Shown: one piece after another, positions 56,442-64,000 of the stretch | How the letters are laid out: the number at the start of each line of letters is the position of its first letter | How positions within the stretch are numbered: position 1 is the stretch's first letter | Assembly: GCA_003260025.2 (NCBI GenBank) | Contig: QFZU02000101.1 | Span: 37,005-101,004 of the forward strand | DNA length: 64,000 nt | Reading direction: 5' to 3' | Source of the DNA: Microbispora triticiradicis | Lineage (GTDB): Bacteria; Actinomycetota; Actinomycetes; Streptosporangiales; Streptosporangiaceae | Made by a program: the position numbers and the translations under genes | Notes under the pieces: generated by a model | The model's database searches: none | Told to the model about the DNA's origin: nothing | The model's input: the letters and a program-made list of their open reading frames with translations, nothing else

Positions 56442-57740
56442 GTGAGTGTGGATGTGTCGGTGGTCGTCCGTTATCGCAAGGCCGTCACGTACGGCGTACA
56501 CGCGCTGCTCGGCGCGCTGGAGACCGCCAAAGCGGAGTGCGATCTGCGGTTCGGCGTCACGGCCGAGGAGACCGCCGCGCACATCGCGGCGAGCACCGCC
56601 GATCGTGTCCTGGTGCTGTGGTCGTTCTACTCCCCGGACGCCGAGGCGATGGCCGCCGAACTGGCCGCCGTACGAGCCCTCGCCGACGACCCGCGCGTCC
56701 TGCACATCGCGGGCGGCGTCCACGCGACCGCGGAACCCCAGCAGGTCATCGACGCAGGCTGGGACCTCGCCGCGATCGGCGAGGGCGAGACGACGATCGT
56801 CGCCCTGGTCGAGGCGCTGCGCGCGGACACGCCGCTCACCACCGTGCCCGGCCTGGCGGTGCGCGACGCGGACGGCATGGCGCTGCGCACGCCGCCGGCG
56901 CCGCAGTTGCCGCTGGACGCCTTCCCGTCCTTTCCCGACCGCCGCCGCGCCTTCGGGCCCATCGAGATCACCCGCGGCTGCGCGTACACCTGCCGCTTCT
57001 GCCAGACGCCCTTCATGTTCGGGGGCAGGTTCCGGCACCGCGGCGTGGCGAGTGTGCGGGAGCACGTCCGGCGGATGGCCGCGCACGGCCTGCGCGACGT
57101 CCGGTTCATCACCCCCACCTCGCTCTCGTACGGCACGCAGGGGCCGGACCCGGCGCTCGACGCCGTGGAGGAGTTGCTGGCGGGCGTGAAGGAGGAACTG
57201 CCCGCCGGCGGCCGGGTGTTCTTCGGCAGCTTCCCCTCCGAGATCCGGCCCGAGCACGTCACGCCGGAGGCGATGCGGCTGCTGAAGCGGTACGTGGCGA
57301 ACGACAACATCATCATCGGCGCGCAGTCGGGCTCCGACCGGGTGCTGGCCGCCGCCGGTCGCGGTCACGGCGCCGAACCGGTCCGCGACGCCGTCCGCAT
57401 CGCCGCCGAGTTCGGCTTCCGGCCGAACGTCGACTTCATCTTCGGGCTGCCCGGCGAGTCGGCCGAGGACCAGGAGGCGTCTCTGCGGCTGGCCGCCGAC
57501 CTCGCCGACCTCGGGGCGCGCATCCACACCCACACGTTCATGCCGCTGCCCGGCACGCCGTGGCGGGACGCCGAACCCGCGTTCATCCCACTGGCCACCA
57601 TGCGCGAACTGGACCGGCTCGCGCAGCGCGGCGACGCCTACGGGCACTGGCGCAAGCAGGCCGAGCACGCCGCACGGCTGGCCGAGACGGCCAAGGCCTA
57701 TCCGCGCCGTACCCGGCGCCGTCGCACCACCGACCAGTGA
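56442..57740 (+). CDS. B12-binding/radical SAM protein (TIGR04013 / MJ_1487-like)
   Basis: The protein is 432 residues. Residues about 1-130 look like a cobalamin-binding Rossmann domain (RVLVLWSFYSPDAEAMAAELAAV, VLHIAGGVHATAEPQQVIDAG), although the usual DXHXXG motif is not evident. The radical SAM cluster CAYTCRFC (C180, C184, C187) is followed by TPFMFGGRFRHRGV, then FIFGLPGESAEDQE and HTHTFMPLPGTPW. This resembles the B12-binding domain/radical SAM family best known from methanogens (TIGR04013). The likely reaction class is methylation of an unactivated carbon; the substrate is unknown. The GTG at 56442 gives the natural N terminus VDVSVVVRYRKAVTYGVHAL. Confidence 0.85.
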   Translation: MSVDVSVVVRYRKAVTYGVHALLGALETAKAECDLRFGVTAEETAAHIAASTADRVLVLWSFYSPDAEAMAAELAAVRALADDPRVLHIAGGVHATAEPQQVIDAGWDLAAIGEGETTIVALVEALRADTPLTTVPGLAVRDADGMALRTPPAPQLPLDAFPSFPDRRRAFGPIEITRGCAYTCRFCQTPFMFGGRFRHRGVASVREHVRRMAAHGLRDVRFITPTSLSYGTQGPDPALDAVEELLAGVKEELPAGGRVFFGSFPSEIRPEHVTPEAMRLLKRYVANDNIIIGAQSGSDRVLAAAGRGHGAEPVRDAVRIAAEFGFRPNVDFIFGLPGESAEDQEASLRLAADLADLGARIHTHTFMPLPGTPWRDAEPAFIPLATMRELDRLAQRGDAYGHWRKQAEHAARLAETAKAYPRRTRRRRTTDQ

Positions 57741-57855
57741 CGTCCTGACGCGCGGTCGGGACGACTATTCCGGCCGGACGGCCGGGACCGGTCAGGGGCC
57801 GCGCCGGTAACGATCAGGCGTTGCATGAGGCAGGGGCGGGCCCGGTGCGGCTGCA

Positions 57856-59331
57856 ATGGGAGGTATGCCGTTACTGCCGCACCGCCGCGCAGCCCGTCCG
57901 CTGGACGATCCCGTGCCGGTTCCTCCGGCGTTGCGTCCTCCGCGTGCTGCTGCCTGGTGGATCGTGCTGGCCGTTCTCCTGGTCGGTGCCGCCGCCGGCG
58001 GCACCTTGTGGTGGCTGCTGGCCGACCTGGCCCATCAGTCCGCCGGGCAACCCGTTCCCGGGGCCGGTAGCGCACGGGGGGAGATACTGCGTACCGCGCT
58101 GGCCGCCGGCGCCGGAGTCGGCGCCGCCATCACCCTCGCGCTGGCCTTCCGGCGGCAGAACCATCAGGAGCTGCACAGCTTCATCACCGCCCGGCACGCC
58201 GAGCGGGTGGCCACCGCCACCGAGCACGACGCCGCCGAACGCCGGGTCACCGACCTGTACACCAAGGCCGCCGAACAACTCGGTCACGACAGAGCCGCCG
58301 TACGTCTGGCCGGCCTGTACGCCCTGGAGCGTCTCGCGCAGGACAACCCACTCCACCGGCAGACCATCGTCAATGTCATCTGCGCCTATCTACGCATGCC
58401 GTACGCCGCGCCGGAATCGGCCTCGGCTCGCGAGAGCGAACGCAAGGCGGCCTTGCTGGCGGCCCGACGCCGCTACCGGGCCGCTCGTCTCGGCGCCCTC
58501 GCCGTTCCTGATCACGCACCCCGGCAGGAGACCGACCGGGAAGGCGAACTGCAGGTCCGCCTCACCGCTCAGCGCGTCCTCGCCGAGCACCTGCGTGACG
58601 ACCGCCCTCTCAGCACCTGGGACGAGTCCCCGCCCAGCCCTCGGTACTGGGAGGGCATGCGACTCGACCTGACCGGGGCCACCCTGATCGATTTCGAGCT
58701 CACCCGTGCCCGTTTCACCGGCAGTTTCGACGGAGTGACCTTCTCCGGAAGGGCCGGATTCGATTTCGTCACCTTCTCCGGGGACGCCGGATTCGACAGG
58801 GTGACCTTCACCGGGGATGCCGATTTCGCTCGGGCGATCTTCTCCGGGGAGGCCAGGTTCGGCGGGGCGGCGTTCTCCGGGGAGGCCAGGTTCGGCGGGG
58901 TGACGTTCTCCCGGGCCGCCCGGTTCGACGGGGTGACGTTCTCCGGGGAGGCCAGGTTCGGCGGGGTGATGTTCTCCCGGGCCGCCCGGTTCGACGGGGC
59001 GGTCTTCTCTGGGGACGCGAGCTTTTCCGAGGATACGTGGTTTGATTCGGCGGTCTTCTCCGAGGACGCGAAGTTCGACGGCGCGGTCTTCTCCGGAGCC
59101 GCGAACTTCGGCGGGGTGGCATTCTCCCGGGGCGCCGCGGCCGACGATCAGACCTTCTTCACGACCTGGCAGAGCGGCGAAGCCTTCTCCGAGGCCACAT
59201 TCACCGGTGCGAGGGCCACGCCTACGCGCGACCACGTGTGGCCGGACGGGTGGCATCTGGAAGTGGGCCTCGACGGCACCGGCTTTCTGGTCGCCGACAG
59301 CGCGGCTGGAGAACCGAGCGGGAATACCTGA
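57856..59331 (+). CDS. Membrane-anchored pentapeptide-repeat protein
   Basis: The protein is 491 residues from ATG 57856 (ATG 57865 is possible but sits too close to its GGAGG). Two membrane helices (WWIVLAVLLVGAAAGGTLWWLL and TALAAGAGVGAAITLALAF) precede a helical cytoplasmic domain (RVTDLYTKAAEQLGHDRAAVRLAGLYALERLAQDNP) typical of actinobacterial pentapeptide proteins. Residues about 270-430 form Phe-centred repeats (ARFGGVTFSRAARFDGVTFSG). Such repeats fold into a right-handed beta helix. Repeats at DNA level are nearly identical in places, pointing to recent expansion. The family function is unknown; DNA mimicry is known for soluble members only. Confidence 0.87.
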   Translation: MGGMPLLPHRRAARPLDDPVPVPPALRPPRAAAWWIVLAVLLVGAAAGGTLWWLLADLAHQSAGQPVPGAGSARGEILRTALAAGAGVGAAITLALAFRRQNHQELHSFITARHAERVATATEHDAAERRVTDLYTKAAEQLGHDRAAVRLAGLYALERLAQDNPLHRQTIVNVICAYLRMPYAAPESASARESERKAALLAARRRYRAARLGALAVPDHAPRQETDREGELQVRLTAQRVLAEHLRDDRPLSTWDESPPSPRYWEGMRLDLTGATLIDFELTRARFTGSFDGVTFSGRAGFDFVTFSGDAGFDRVTFTGDADFARAIFSGEARFGGAAFSGEARFGGVTFSRAARFDGVTFSGEARFGGVMFSRAARFDGAVFSGDASFSEDTWFDSAVFSEDAKFDGAVFSGAANFGGVAFSRGAAADDQTFFTTWQSGEAFSEATFTGARATPTRDHVWPDGWHLEVGLDGTGFLVADSAAGEPSGNT

Positions 59332-59508
59332 TCGCCGACAACACCGAACCAGCCCGGCGCCGCGACCGTGGCGGCCGGGACAACACGGAGGCGGGCACCG
59401 TCGGTGTGACCTCTCCCTCAACACACCGGCGGCGCCCGCCTCAACCCCACTGCAGGATGCCCCATGACCTGCAATTGCCACAGGTGCCCCCCAATCGCGG
59501 GTCTACAC

Positions 59509-60441
59509 CTAAATCGGTGGAACAAATCCGCCGGATGTCGTCGCAGACCCTTCCGGCGCCTCTCCCCGAGGGGTGACAGGCGCGGCTTGACGCACCTCCA
59601 CCCCACGGCTGACCAGGGGAGATTCCGCGTGCGTGCCGTACACGCGCGGGCCGTGCCTCTGCGCGCCGTACCGCGCGCGGTTCTCGCGAATCGCGGCGAG
59701 CCGCGCCTCCTCGCGGCGCCTGCGCTCGGCCAGCACGGCGGCCAGATAGGCGTACGGCGGGACGCCGGGCGGGGGCGGCGGCGCGATGCGGGCGCTCACC
59801 TGACCGGCCACCCGCAACCCCATCTCCTCGCGCATCGGCGGGCTGAGCTGGTGCCACCGCACGAGGTACTGCCGGGCGGTGGCGGCGAGTTCGCCGGACA
59901 GGCCGGAAAGCTCCAGCGTGGCCGCCCAGGACGCCAGCGCCGGCGGCATCTCGGGGGGCGGGGTCTCGCCCGGCCCGCGCTCGCCGATGACGATCGTCCC
60001 GGCGAACACGTCGCCCAGGCGTTTGCCGCGCGGGTTCAGCAGCGAGGTGATGAGCGCCGGGGCGCCGAACAACGGCGTCCAGAACTCCAGGAACCCGGCG
60101 AGCCCGCGGAACAGCGCCTGCCGGAAGCGTTCCGGCCCGCCGTCGTCGCTCACCACCCGCAGGCCCAGCGCGAGCTTGCCCAATGAGCGGCCCCGGGTGA
60201 GCGTTTCGAACGCGACCGGGTAGCCCACCGTGACGAGCACCATGAACAGGATGAGCAGCGCGACGGACAGCGAGTCGTCGGTCAGCGACGAGGCGTGGGA
60301 GACCAGCACGGACGCCACAATGATCACGGTCCACTGCACGACGAAGTCGATCAGGAAGGCCAGGGCGCGGCTGGGCAGCTGGGCCACGCGGACCTCGACG
60401 ACGACGGCCTCACCGGTCACGACTTCGGACACACTGCGCAC
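59509..60441 (-). CDS. RDD-family membrane protein
   Basis: The protein is 310 residues. It has the RDD pattern VAQLPSRALAFLIDFVVQW, with helices IIVASVLVS, VALLILFMVLVTVGYPVAFE and a region LTRGRSLGKLALGLRVV. GKRLGDVFAGTIVIGE closes the domain, and a hydrophilic C-terminal tail of about 130 residues follows. The role is unknown; transport has been suggested for some members. It is divergent from the SpoIIM-like gene with which it is usually found. The GTG at 60441 is taken; 60432 is also possible. Confidence 0.9.
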   Translation of the reverse strand: MRSVSEVVTGEAVVVEVRVAQLPSRALAFLIDFVVQWTVIIVASVLVSHASSLTDDSLSVALLILFMVLVTVGYPVAFETLTRGRSLGKLALGLRVVSDDGGPERFRQALFRGLAGFLEFWTPLFGAPALITSLLNPRGKRLGDVFAGTIVIGERGPGETPPPEMPPALASWAATLELSGLSGELAATARQYLVRWHQLSPPMREEMGLRVAGQVSARIAPPPPPGVPPYAYLAAVLAERRRREEARLAAIRENRARYGAQRHGPRVYGTHAESPLVSRGVEVRQAAPVTPRGEAPEGSATTSGGFVPPI

Positions 60442-60473
60442 CCTACTGCGCCGTGGTCGATAGGGTCCGATCC

Positions 60474-61466
60474 GTGGACATCGATGCGTTCGTCGCCGCG
60501 AGCAAGCCGTCCTGGGACCGGCTGGACGACCTCGTACGGCGGCGGCGCACCTTGCGCGGCGCCGAGATCGACGAACTGGTGGAGCTCTACCAGCAGGCGG
60601 CCACGCACCTGTCCATCGTCCGGTCGGCGTCGACCGACGCGCTGCTCGCCGGCCGCCTGTCGTCGCTGGTCGCGCGGGCCCGCTCGGCCGTCACCGGCGC
60701 CCACAGCCCGGCCTGGCGGGAGGTGGTCCGCTTCTTCACCGTGTCGTTCCCGGTCGTCGCCTACCGGGCCCGGCGCTGGTGGATCGGCGCCACGGTCGCC
60801 TCTCTCGTCGTGGCGTACGTCATGGGCGTGTGGGTGGCGACCGACCCGGCGGTGCAGGGCGTCGTCGGCACGCCGGAGGAGATCCGGCAGATCGTCGAGC
60901 ACGACTTCGCCGACTACTACTCCGAGAACCCGGCGGCGTCCTTCGCCGGCCACGTGTGGCTCAACAACGCCTGGCTGTCCATGCAGGTGGTGGTGTCGGC
61001 GATCCTGCTCGGCCTGCCCATCCCGTGGATCCTGTGGCAGAACTCGGCCAACGTCGGGGTGCTCGGCGGCCTGATGCACGCCCACGACAGGGCCGACGTG
61101 TTCTGGGGGCTGATCCTGCCGCACGGCATGCTGGAACTCACCGCGGTGTTCCTGGCGGCGGGAGCGGGCATGCGGCTCGGCTGGACGGTCGTCGACCCCG
61201 GCCCGAGGCGGCGGGCGGAGGCGCTGGCCGAGCAGGGCAGGGCCGTGATGAGCGTCGCGCTCGGCCTGGTCGTGGTGCTGTTCGTCTCCGGGCTCATCGA
61301 GGCGGGGGTCACCCCTTCGGGCCTGCCGACCTGGGCGCGCATCGCCATCGGCGCGCTCGCGGAGGCGCTGTTCCTCACGTACGTCGTCGTCTTCGGCCGC
61401 CGGGCGGAGCGCCGGAACGAGACGGGGGACATCGAACGCGCCCCCGACCTGGCCCCCACGGCCTGA
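60474..61466 (+). CDS. Stage II sporulation protein M-like (DUF95) membrane protein
   Basis: The protein is 330 residues. A helical cytoplasmic start (DIDAFVAASKPSWDRLDDLV) is followed by five to six membrane helices, including WWIGATVASLVVAYVMGVWV and MLELTAVFLAAGAGMRLGW. It resembles SpoIIM, which in Bacillus joins a peptidoglycan hydrolase complex in engulfment; in actinomycetes this relative sits with RDD, DUF58 and MoxR genes and its function is unknown. GTG 60474 has AGGGT upstream; GTG 60453 is the alternative. It ends four bases before the DUF58 gene on the other strand. Confidence 0.9.
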   Translation: MDIDAFVAASKPSWDRLDDLVRRRRTLRGAEIDELVELYQQAATHLSIVRSASTDALLAGRLSSLVARARSAVTGAHSPAWREVVRFFTVSFPVVAYRARRWWIGATVASLVVAYVMGVWVATDPAVQGVVGTPEEIRQIVEHDFADYYSENPAASFAGHVWLNNAWLSMQVVVSAILLGLPIPWILWQNSANVGVLGGLMHAHDRADVFWGLILPHGMLELTAVFLAAGAGMRLGWTVVDPGPRRRAEALAEQGRAVMSVALGLVVVLFVSGLIEAGVTPSGLPTWARIAIGALAEALFLTYVVVFGRRAERRNETGDIERAPDLAPTA

Positions 61467-61470
61467 CGGG

Positions 61471-62916
61471 TCACAGCCGGCCGGCGGCCTTGAGCGCGAG
61501 GTAGGCGTCGGCGAGCGCGGGTGCGATGTCCTCGGGCAGGGCGTCGACGACCTCCACACCCTGGCGGCGCAGCGTCGCCGTGACCTCACGCCGCTCGCCG
61601 CGCAGCCGCTCCGCCGCCGCGGCGTCGTACACCGCCTCGGCGGTGCCCCGGCCCGCCGCCATCTCGGCCACCCGCGGGTCGGCCACCGCGGCGACCAGGA
61701 CCAGGTGACGCGCCGACAACCGCGGCAGCACGGGCAGCAGCCCTTCTTCCATGGCCGCCGTGTTCAGGTCGGTCAGCAGCACCACCAGGCAGCGGCGCCG
61801 GGCCCGGGACAGCACGGCCGCCGCCATCCCGGCCGCGTCGGACTCGACCAGCTCCACCTCGATCGGCGCCATCGCGTTCACCATCGACGACAGCAGTTCG
61901 GTGCGTGACGCGCCGGACACCTGCGCCCGTACGGCCCGGTCGTAGGCGAGGAAGTCCACCCGGTCGCCGGCCCGCGCGGCGAGGGCGGCGAGGAGCAGCG
62001 CGGCGTCCATCGACCAGTCCAGCCGCGGCCATCCGGCGGCCCCCGAACCGGCCCGCTGACCTCGTGCCGGACCAGGCCCCGAACCGGCTCCCCGACCTCG
62101 TCCCGGGCCCGGCCCCGCGTCCGCCTCGGAGCCTGGCGCACCGGAGTCCGGCGCGAAGCCCGGCCCGAAGCCCGGTGGCGCCGTCCCGATCCGGCCGGCC
62201 GAGGTGCGGCCGGTGTCGAGCACGATCAGCACGCGGCGGTCGCGTTCCGGCCGCCAGGTGCGCACGACGACGTCGCTGCGCCGGGCGCTCGCCCGCCAGT
62301 CGATGGAGCGGACGTCGTCGCCGACCACGTACTCGCGCAACGAGTCGAACTCGGTGCCCTGGCCGCGCACCAGCGCGGGGTGCCGTCCGTCCAGCTCCCG
62401 CAGGCGGGCCAGCCGCGCCGGCAGATGCCTGCGGCTGAGGAACGGCGGCAGCACCCGCACGGTCCACGGCGCCTCGAACGTCCGCTGCCGCGCCGCCAGG
62501 CCCAGCGGCCCGACCGAGCGCACCGTCACGGCCACCGCCTCCCGGTCACCCCTGCGTACGGGCGTGAGCGTCGTGACCAGCCGCCGACGCTCGCCGGGCG
62601 GCACGTCGAGCGCCTGCCGCCGCGGGGCGGCCCCGGCCGAGGGCTGCCAGGCGTCGCGCAGCACGCCCCGCAGCCGGCGCGGGCCGGGGTTGTCCACGAC
62701 CAGCCCGATCACGAGCGACTGGCCGAGCCGTACGCGCCGGTCGCCGTCCCGGTGGAACCGCAGCCCGCGTACGCCGCCCGCGAGCAGCAGGTCGGCCGTC
62801 ACGAGCGCGGCCAGCACCAGCGCGGCGGCCAGCACGACCAGGCCGGGCTCGGGGGCGAGGAGCACCACGATCGCGGCGAGGGCGGCGAGCAGTCCCGCGC
62901 GCCCGGTCAGCGCCAC
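61471..62916 (-). CDS. DUF58 domain protein
   Basis: The protein is 481 residues. Two N-terminal hydrophobic helices (AGLLAALAAIVVLLAPEPGL, VLAAALVLAALVTADLL) anchor it. The DUF58 signature SLREYVVGDDVRSIDWRASARRSDVVVR is followed by a von Willebrand A-like domain (RRVLIVLDTGRTS). A Gly/Pro/Ala-rich loop of about 55 residues is inserted in this second domain. DUF58 proteins act with MoxR ATPases, probably in assembly or metal insertion of partner complexes. The start is seven bases from the MoxR stop, so they are one operon. Confidence 0.93.
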   Translation of the reverse strand: MALTGRAGLLAALAAIVVLLAPEPGLVVLAAALVLAALVTADLLLAGGVRGLRFHRDGDRRVRLGQSLVIGLVVDNPGPRRLRGVLRDAWQPSAGAAPRRQALDVPPGERRRLVTTLTPVRRGDREAVAVTVRSVGPLGLAARQRTFEAPWTVRVLPPFLSRRHLPARLARLRELDGRHPALVRGQGTEFDSLREYVVGDDVRSIDWRASARRSDVVVRTWRPERDRRVLIVLDTGRTSAGRIGTAPPGFGPGFAPDSGAPGSEADAGPGPGRGRGAGSGPGPARGQRAGSGAAGWPRLDWSMDAALLLAALAARAGDRVDFLAYDRAVRAQVSGASRTELLSSMVNAMAPIEVELVESDAAGMAAAVLSRARRRCLVVLLTDLNTAAMEEGLLPVLPRLSARHLVLVAAVADPRVAEMAAGRGTAEAVYDAAAAERLRGERREVTATLRRQGVEVVDALPEDIAPALADAYLALKAAGRL

Positions 62917-62923
62917 GCGGCCC

Positions 62924-63985
62924 TCACCGGGGCACCGGTACGGCCGACATGATGCCCTCCAGGATGCCGTCCGGGGTGGCCCCCTCCAGTTCGGCCTCCG
63001 GGCGCAGCCCCACGCGGTGCCGCAGGGCGGGCCGCGCGAGGGCCTTCACGTCGTCGGGGGTCACGTACGACCGGCCCGACAGCCAGGCCCAGGCCCGCGC
63101 GGCGGCGAGCAGCGCGGTGGCCCCGCGCGGCGAGACGCCGAGCTGGAGCGAGGGCGACTGCCGGGTGGCCCGGGCGAGGTCCACGATGTAGCCGAGCACC
63201 TCCGGGCCCACGTGGACCTGGGCGACCGCCCGCCGTCCCGCCGCGAGGTCGGCCGCGGACGCCACCGCCCTGAGCTCCGACAGGTCGCGCGGGTCGAAGC
63301 CGAGCGCGTGCCGTTCGAGGACGGCGATCTCCTGCTCGCGCGGCGGCAGCGGCACGGTGAGCTTGAGCAGGAACCGATCGAGCTGCGCCTCGGGAAGCTG
63401 GTAGGTGCCCTCGTACTCGACGGGGTTCTGCGTCGCCACGACGATGAACGGATCGGGCAGCGCGCGGGCCGCCCCCTCGACGCTCACCTGCCGTTCCTCC
63501 ATCGCCTCCAGCAGGGCGGCCTGGGTCTTCGGCGGCGTGCGGTTGATCTCGTCGGCGAGCAGGAGGTTGGTGAAGATCGGCCCCTCACGGAACTCGAACT
63601 CGGCCGTCCGCGCGTCGTAGACCAGTGATCCCGTCACGTCGCCCGGCATCAGGTCGGGGGTGAACTGCACGCGCTTGAAGTCGAGCGAGAGCGTGGCCGA
63701 CAACGTGCGGACGAGCAGGGTCTTGGCCACTCCGGGCACGCCTTCGAGCAGCACGTGACCCCGGCAGAGCAGCGCGATGACCAGGCCGGTGACGACCGGG
63801 TCCTGGCCCACGACCGCCTTGCCGACCTCCGCGCGCAGCGCCGCCAGCGCCTCCCGCGCGGCGTCGGCCGGCGCCGGCAGCGGCGGAAGCGACGGGGCCG
63901 AGGGGGCCGACGGGGGCGGCGGCGAGGTGGCCGGGGGTACGGGGGACGACGCCGAGGGGGCGGCGCCCGGTCCGGGGGTGGTCAC
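62924..63985 (-). CDS. MoxR-family AAA+ ATPase
   Basis: The protein is 353 residues. A Pro/Ser/Ala-rich leader of about 35 residues is followed by the AAA+ core with Walker A GVPGVAKT, Walker B LLADEINRTPPKTQAALLEAMEE and sensor 1 FIVVATQNPVEYEGTYQLPEAQ. MoxR ATPases work as chaperones with DUF58 and VWA proteins. The GTG start at 63985 is near the window edge, so an upstream partner gene cannot be seen. Family placement is firm. Confidence 0.95.
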   Translation of the reverse strand: MTTPGPGAAPSASSPVPPATSPPPPSAPSAPSLPPLPAPADAAREALAALRAEVGKAVVGQDPVVTGLVIALLCRGHVLLEGVPGVAKTLLVRTLSATLSLDFKRVQFTPDLMPGDVTGSLVYDARTAEFEFREGPIFTNLLLADEINRTPPKTQAALLEAMEERQVSVEGAARALPDPFIVVATQNPVEYEGTYQLPEAQLDRFLLKLTVPLPPREQEIAVLERHALGFDPRDLSELRAVASAADLAAGRRAVAQVHVGPEVLGYIVDLARATRQSPSLQLGVSPRGATALLAAARAWAWLSGRSYVTPDDVKALARPALRHRVGLRPEAELEGATPDGILEGIMSAVPVPR

Positions 63986-64000
63986 GAGTCTCGAACCTGC

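Overview
The window is very GC-rich and densely coding, with GTG and TTG starts as common as ATG. Its gene content is that of a filamentous actinomycete: a WhiB developmental regulator, coenzyme F420 genes, an LCP cell-wall ligase, DUF3499, a DUF6230/DUF6114 pair and very large secreted RHS/LamG proteins. Gene order around whiB, the F420 genes, the phosphomannomutase and ahcY resembles that of Streptomyces and Streptosporangiales. I favour a Streptosporangiales member, but this is inference from gene content only.

Layout. 1-14.4 kb is a cell-surface glycan block: a Pro-rich partial gene, an LCP ligase, two divergent large membrane glycosyltransferases, a polyprenyl-phosphate-type GT2, a GT4, an SAM methyltransferase between two UPF0104 membrane proteins, and a second GT4. 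14.5-26.1 kb, all on the minus strand, is a secreted polymorphic-toxin-like locus: a LamG protein, then an RHS protein of about 2100 residues, then three small genes, one with a MafI-like immunity domain. 26.5-29.7 kb holds a mannose-1-phosphate guanylyltransferase, an AlkA-like DNA glycosylase with a repetitive N terminus, and a small secreted protein.

29.8-35.0 kb carries the F420 genes: fbiC, convergent with fbiA-fbiB. 35.1-42.7 kb has a four-helix membrane protein with a long Gln/Gly/Tyr-rich tail, whiB, and a giant GT2/membrane protein overlapping a DUF5719 gene. At 42.8-45.5 kb a small segment (GntR regulator, PEBP/YbhB protein, DtxR/IdeR-type iron regulator) lies between IS3 and IS110 remnants. 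From 45.6 kb the typical actinobacterial order resumes: zincin-like protein, DUF3499, phosphomannomutase, Trm112-like protein, SIS isomerase and a CDF cation transporter.

50.5-53.4 kb has a DUF6230/DUF6114 pair behind a perfect palindrome, and a MerR regulator. 53.6-57.7 kb has two different S-adenosylhomocysteine hydrolases in tandem (a standard long one and a short one resembling archaeal/Thermotoga enzymes), followed by a B12-binding radical SAM protein of archaeal type. I think this is the most interesting metabolic association in the window. The window closes with a membrane pentapeptide-repeat protein and the RDD / SpoIIM-like (DUF95) / DUF58 / MoxR set.

Functional logic. ManC, phosphomannomutase and the SIS isomerase can supply GDP-mannose to the glycosyltransferases. 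The LCP protein can attach the finished glycan to peptidoglycan. AhcY, and possibly its short paralogue, remove the S-adenosylhomocysteine left by methylation.
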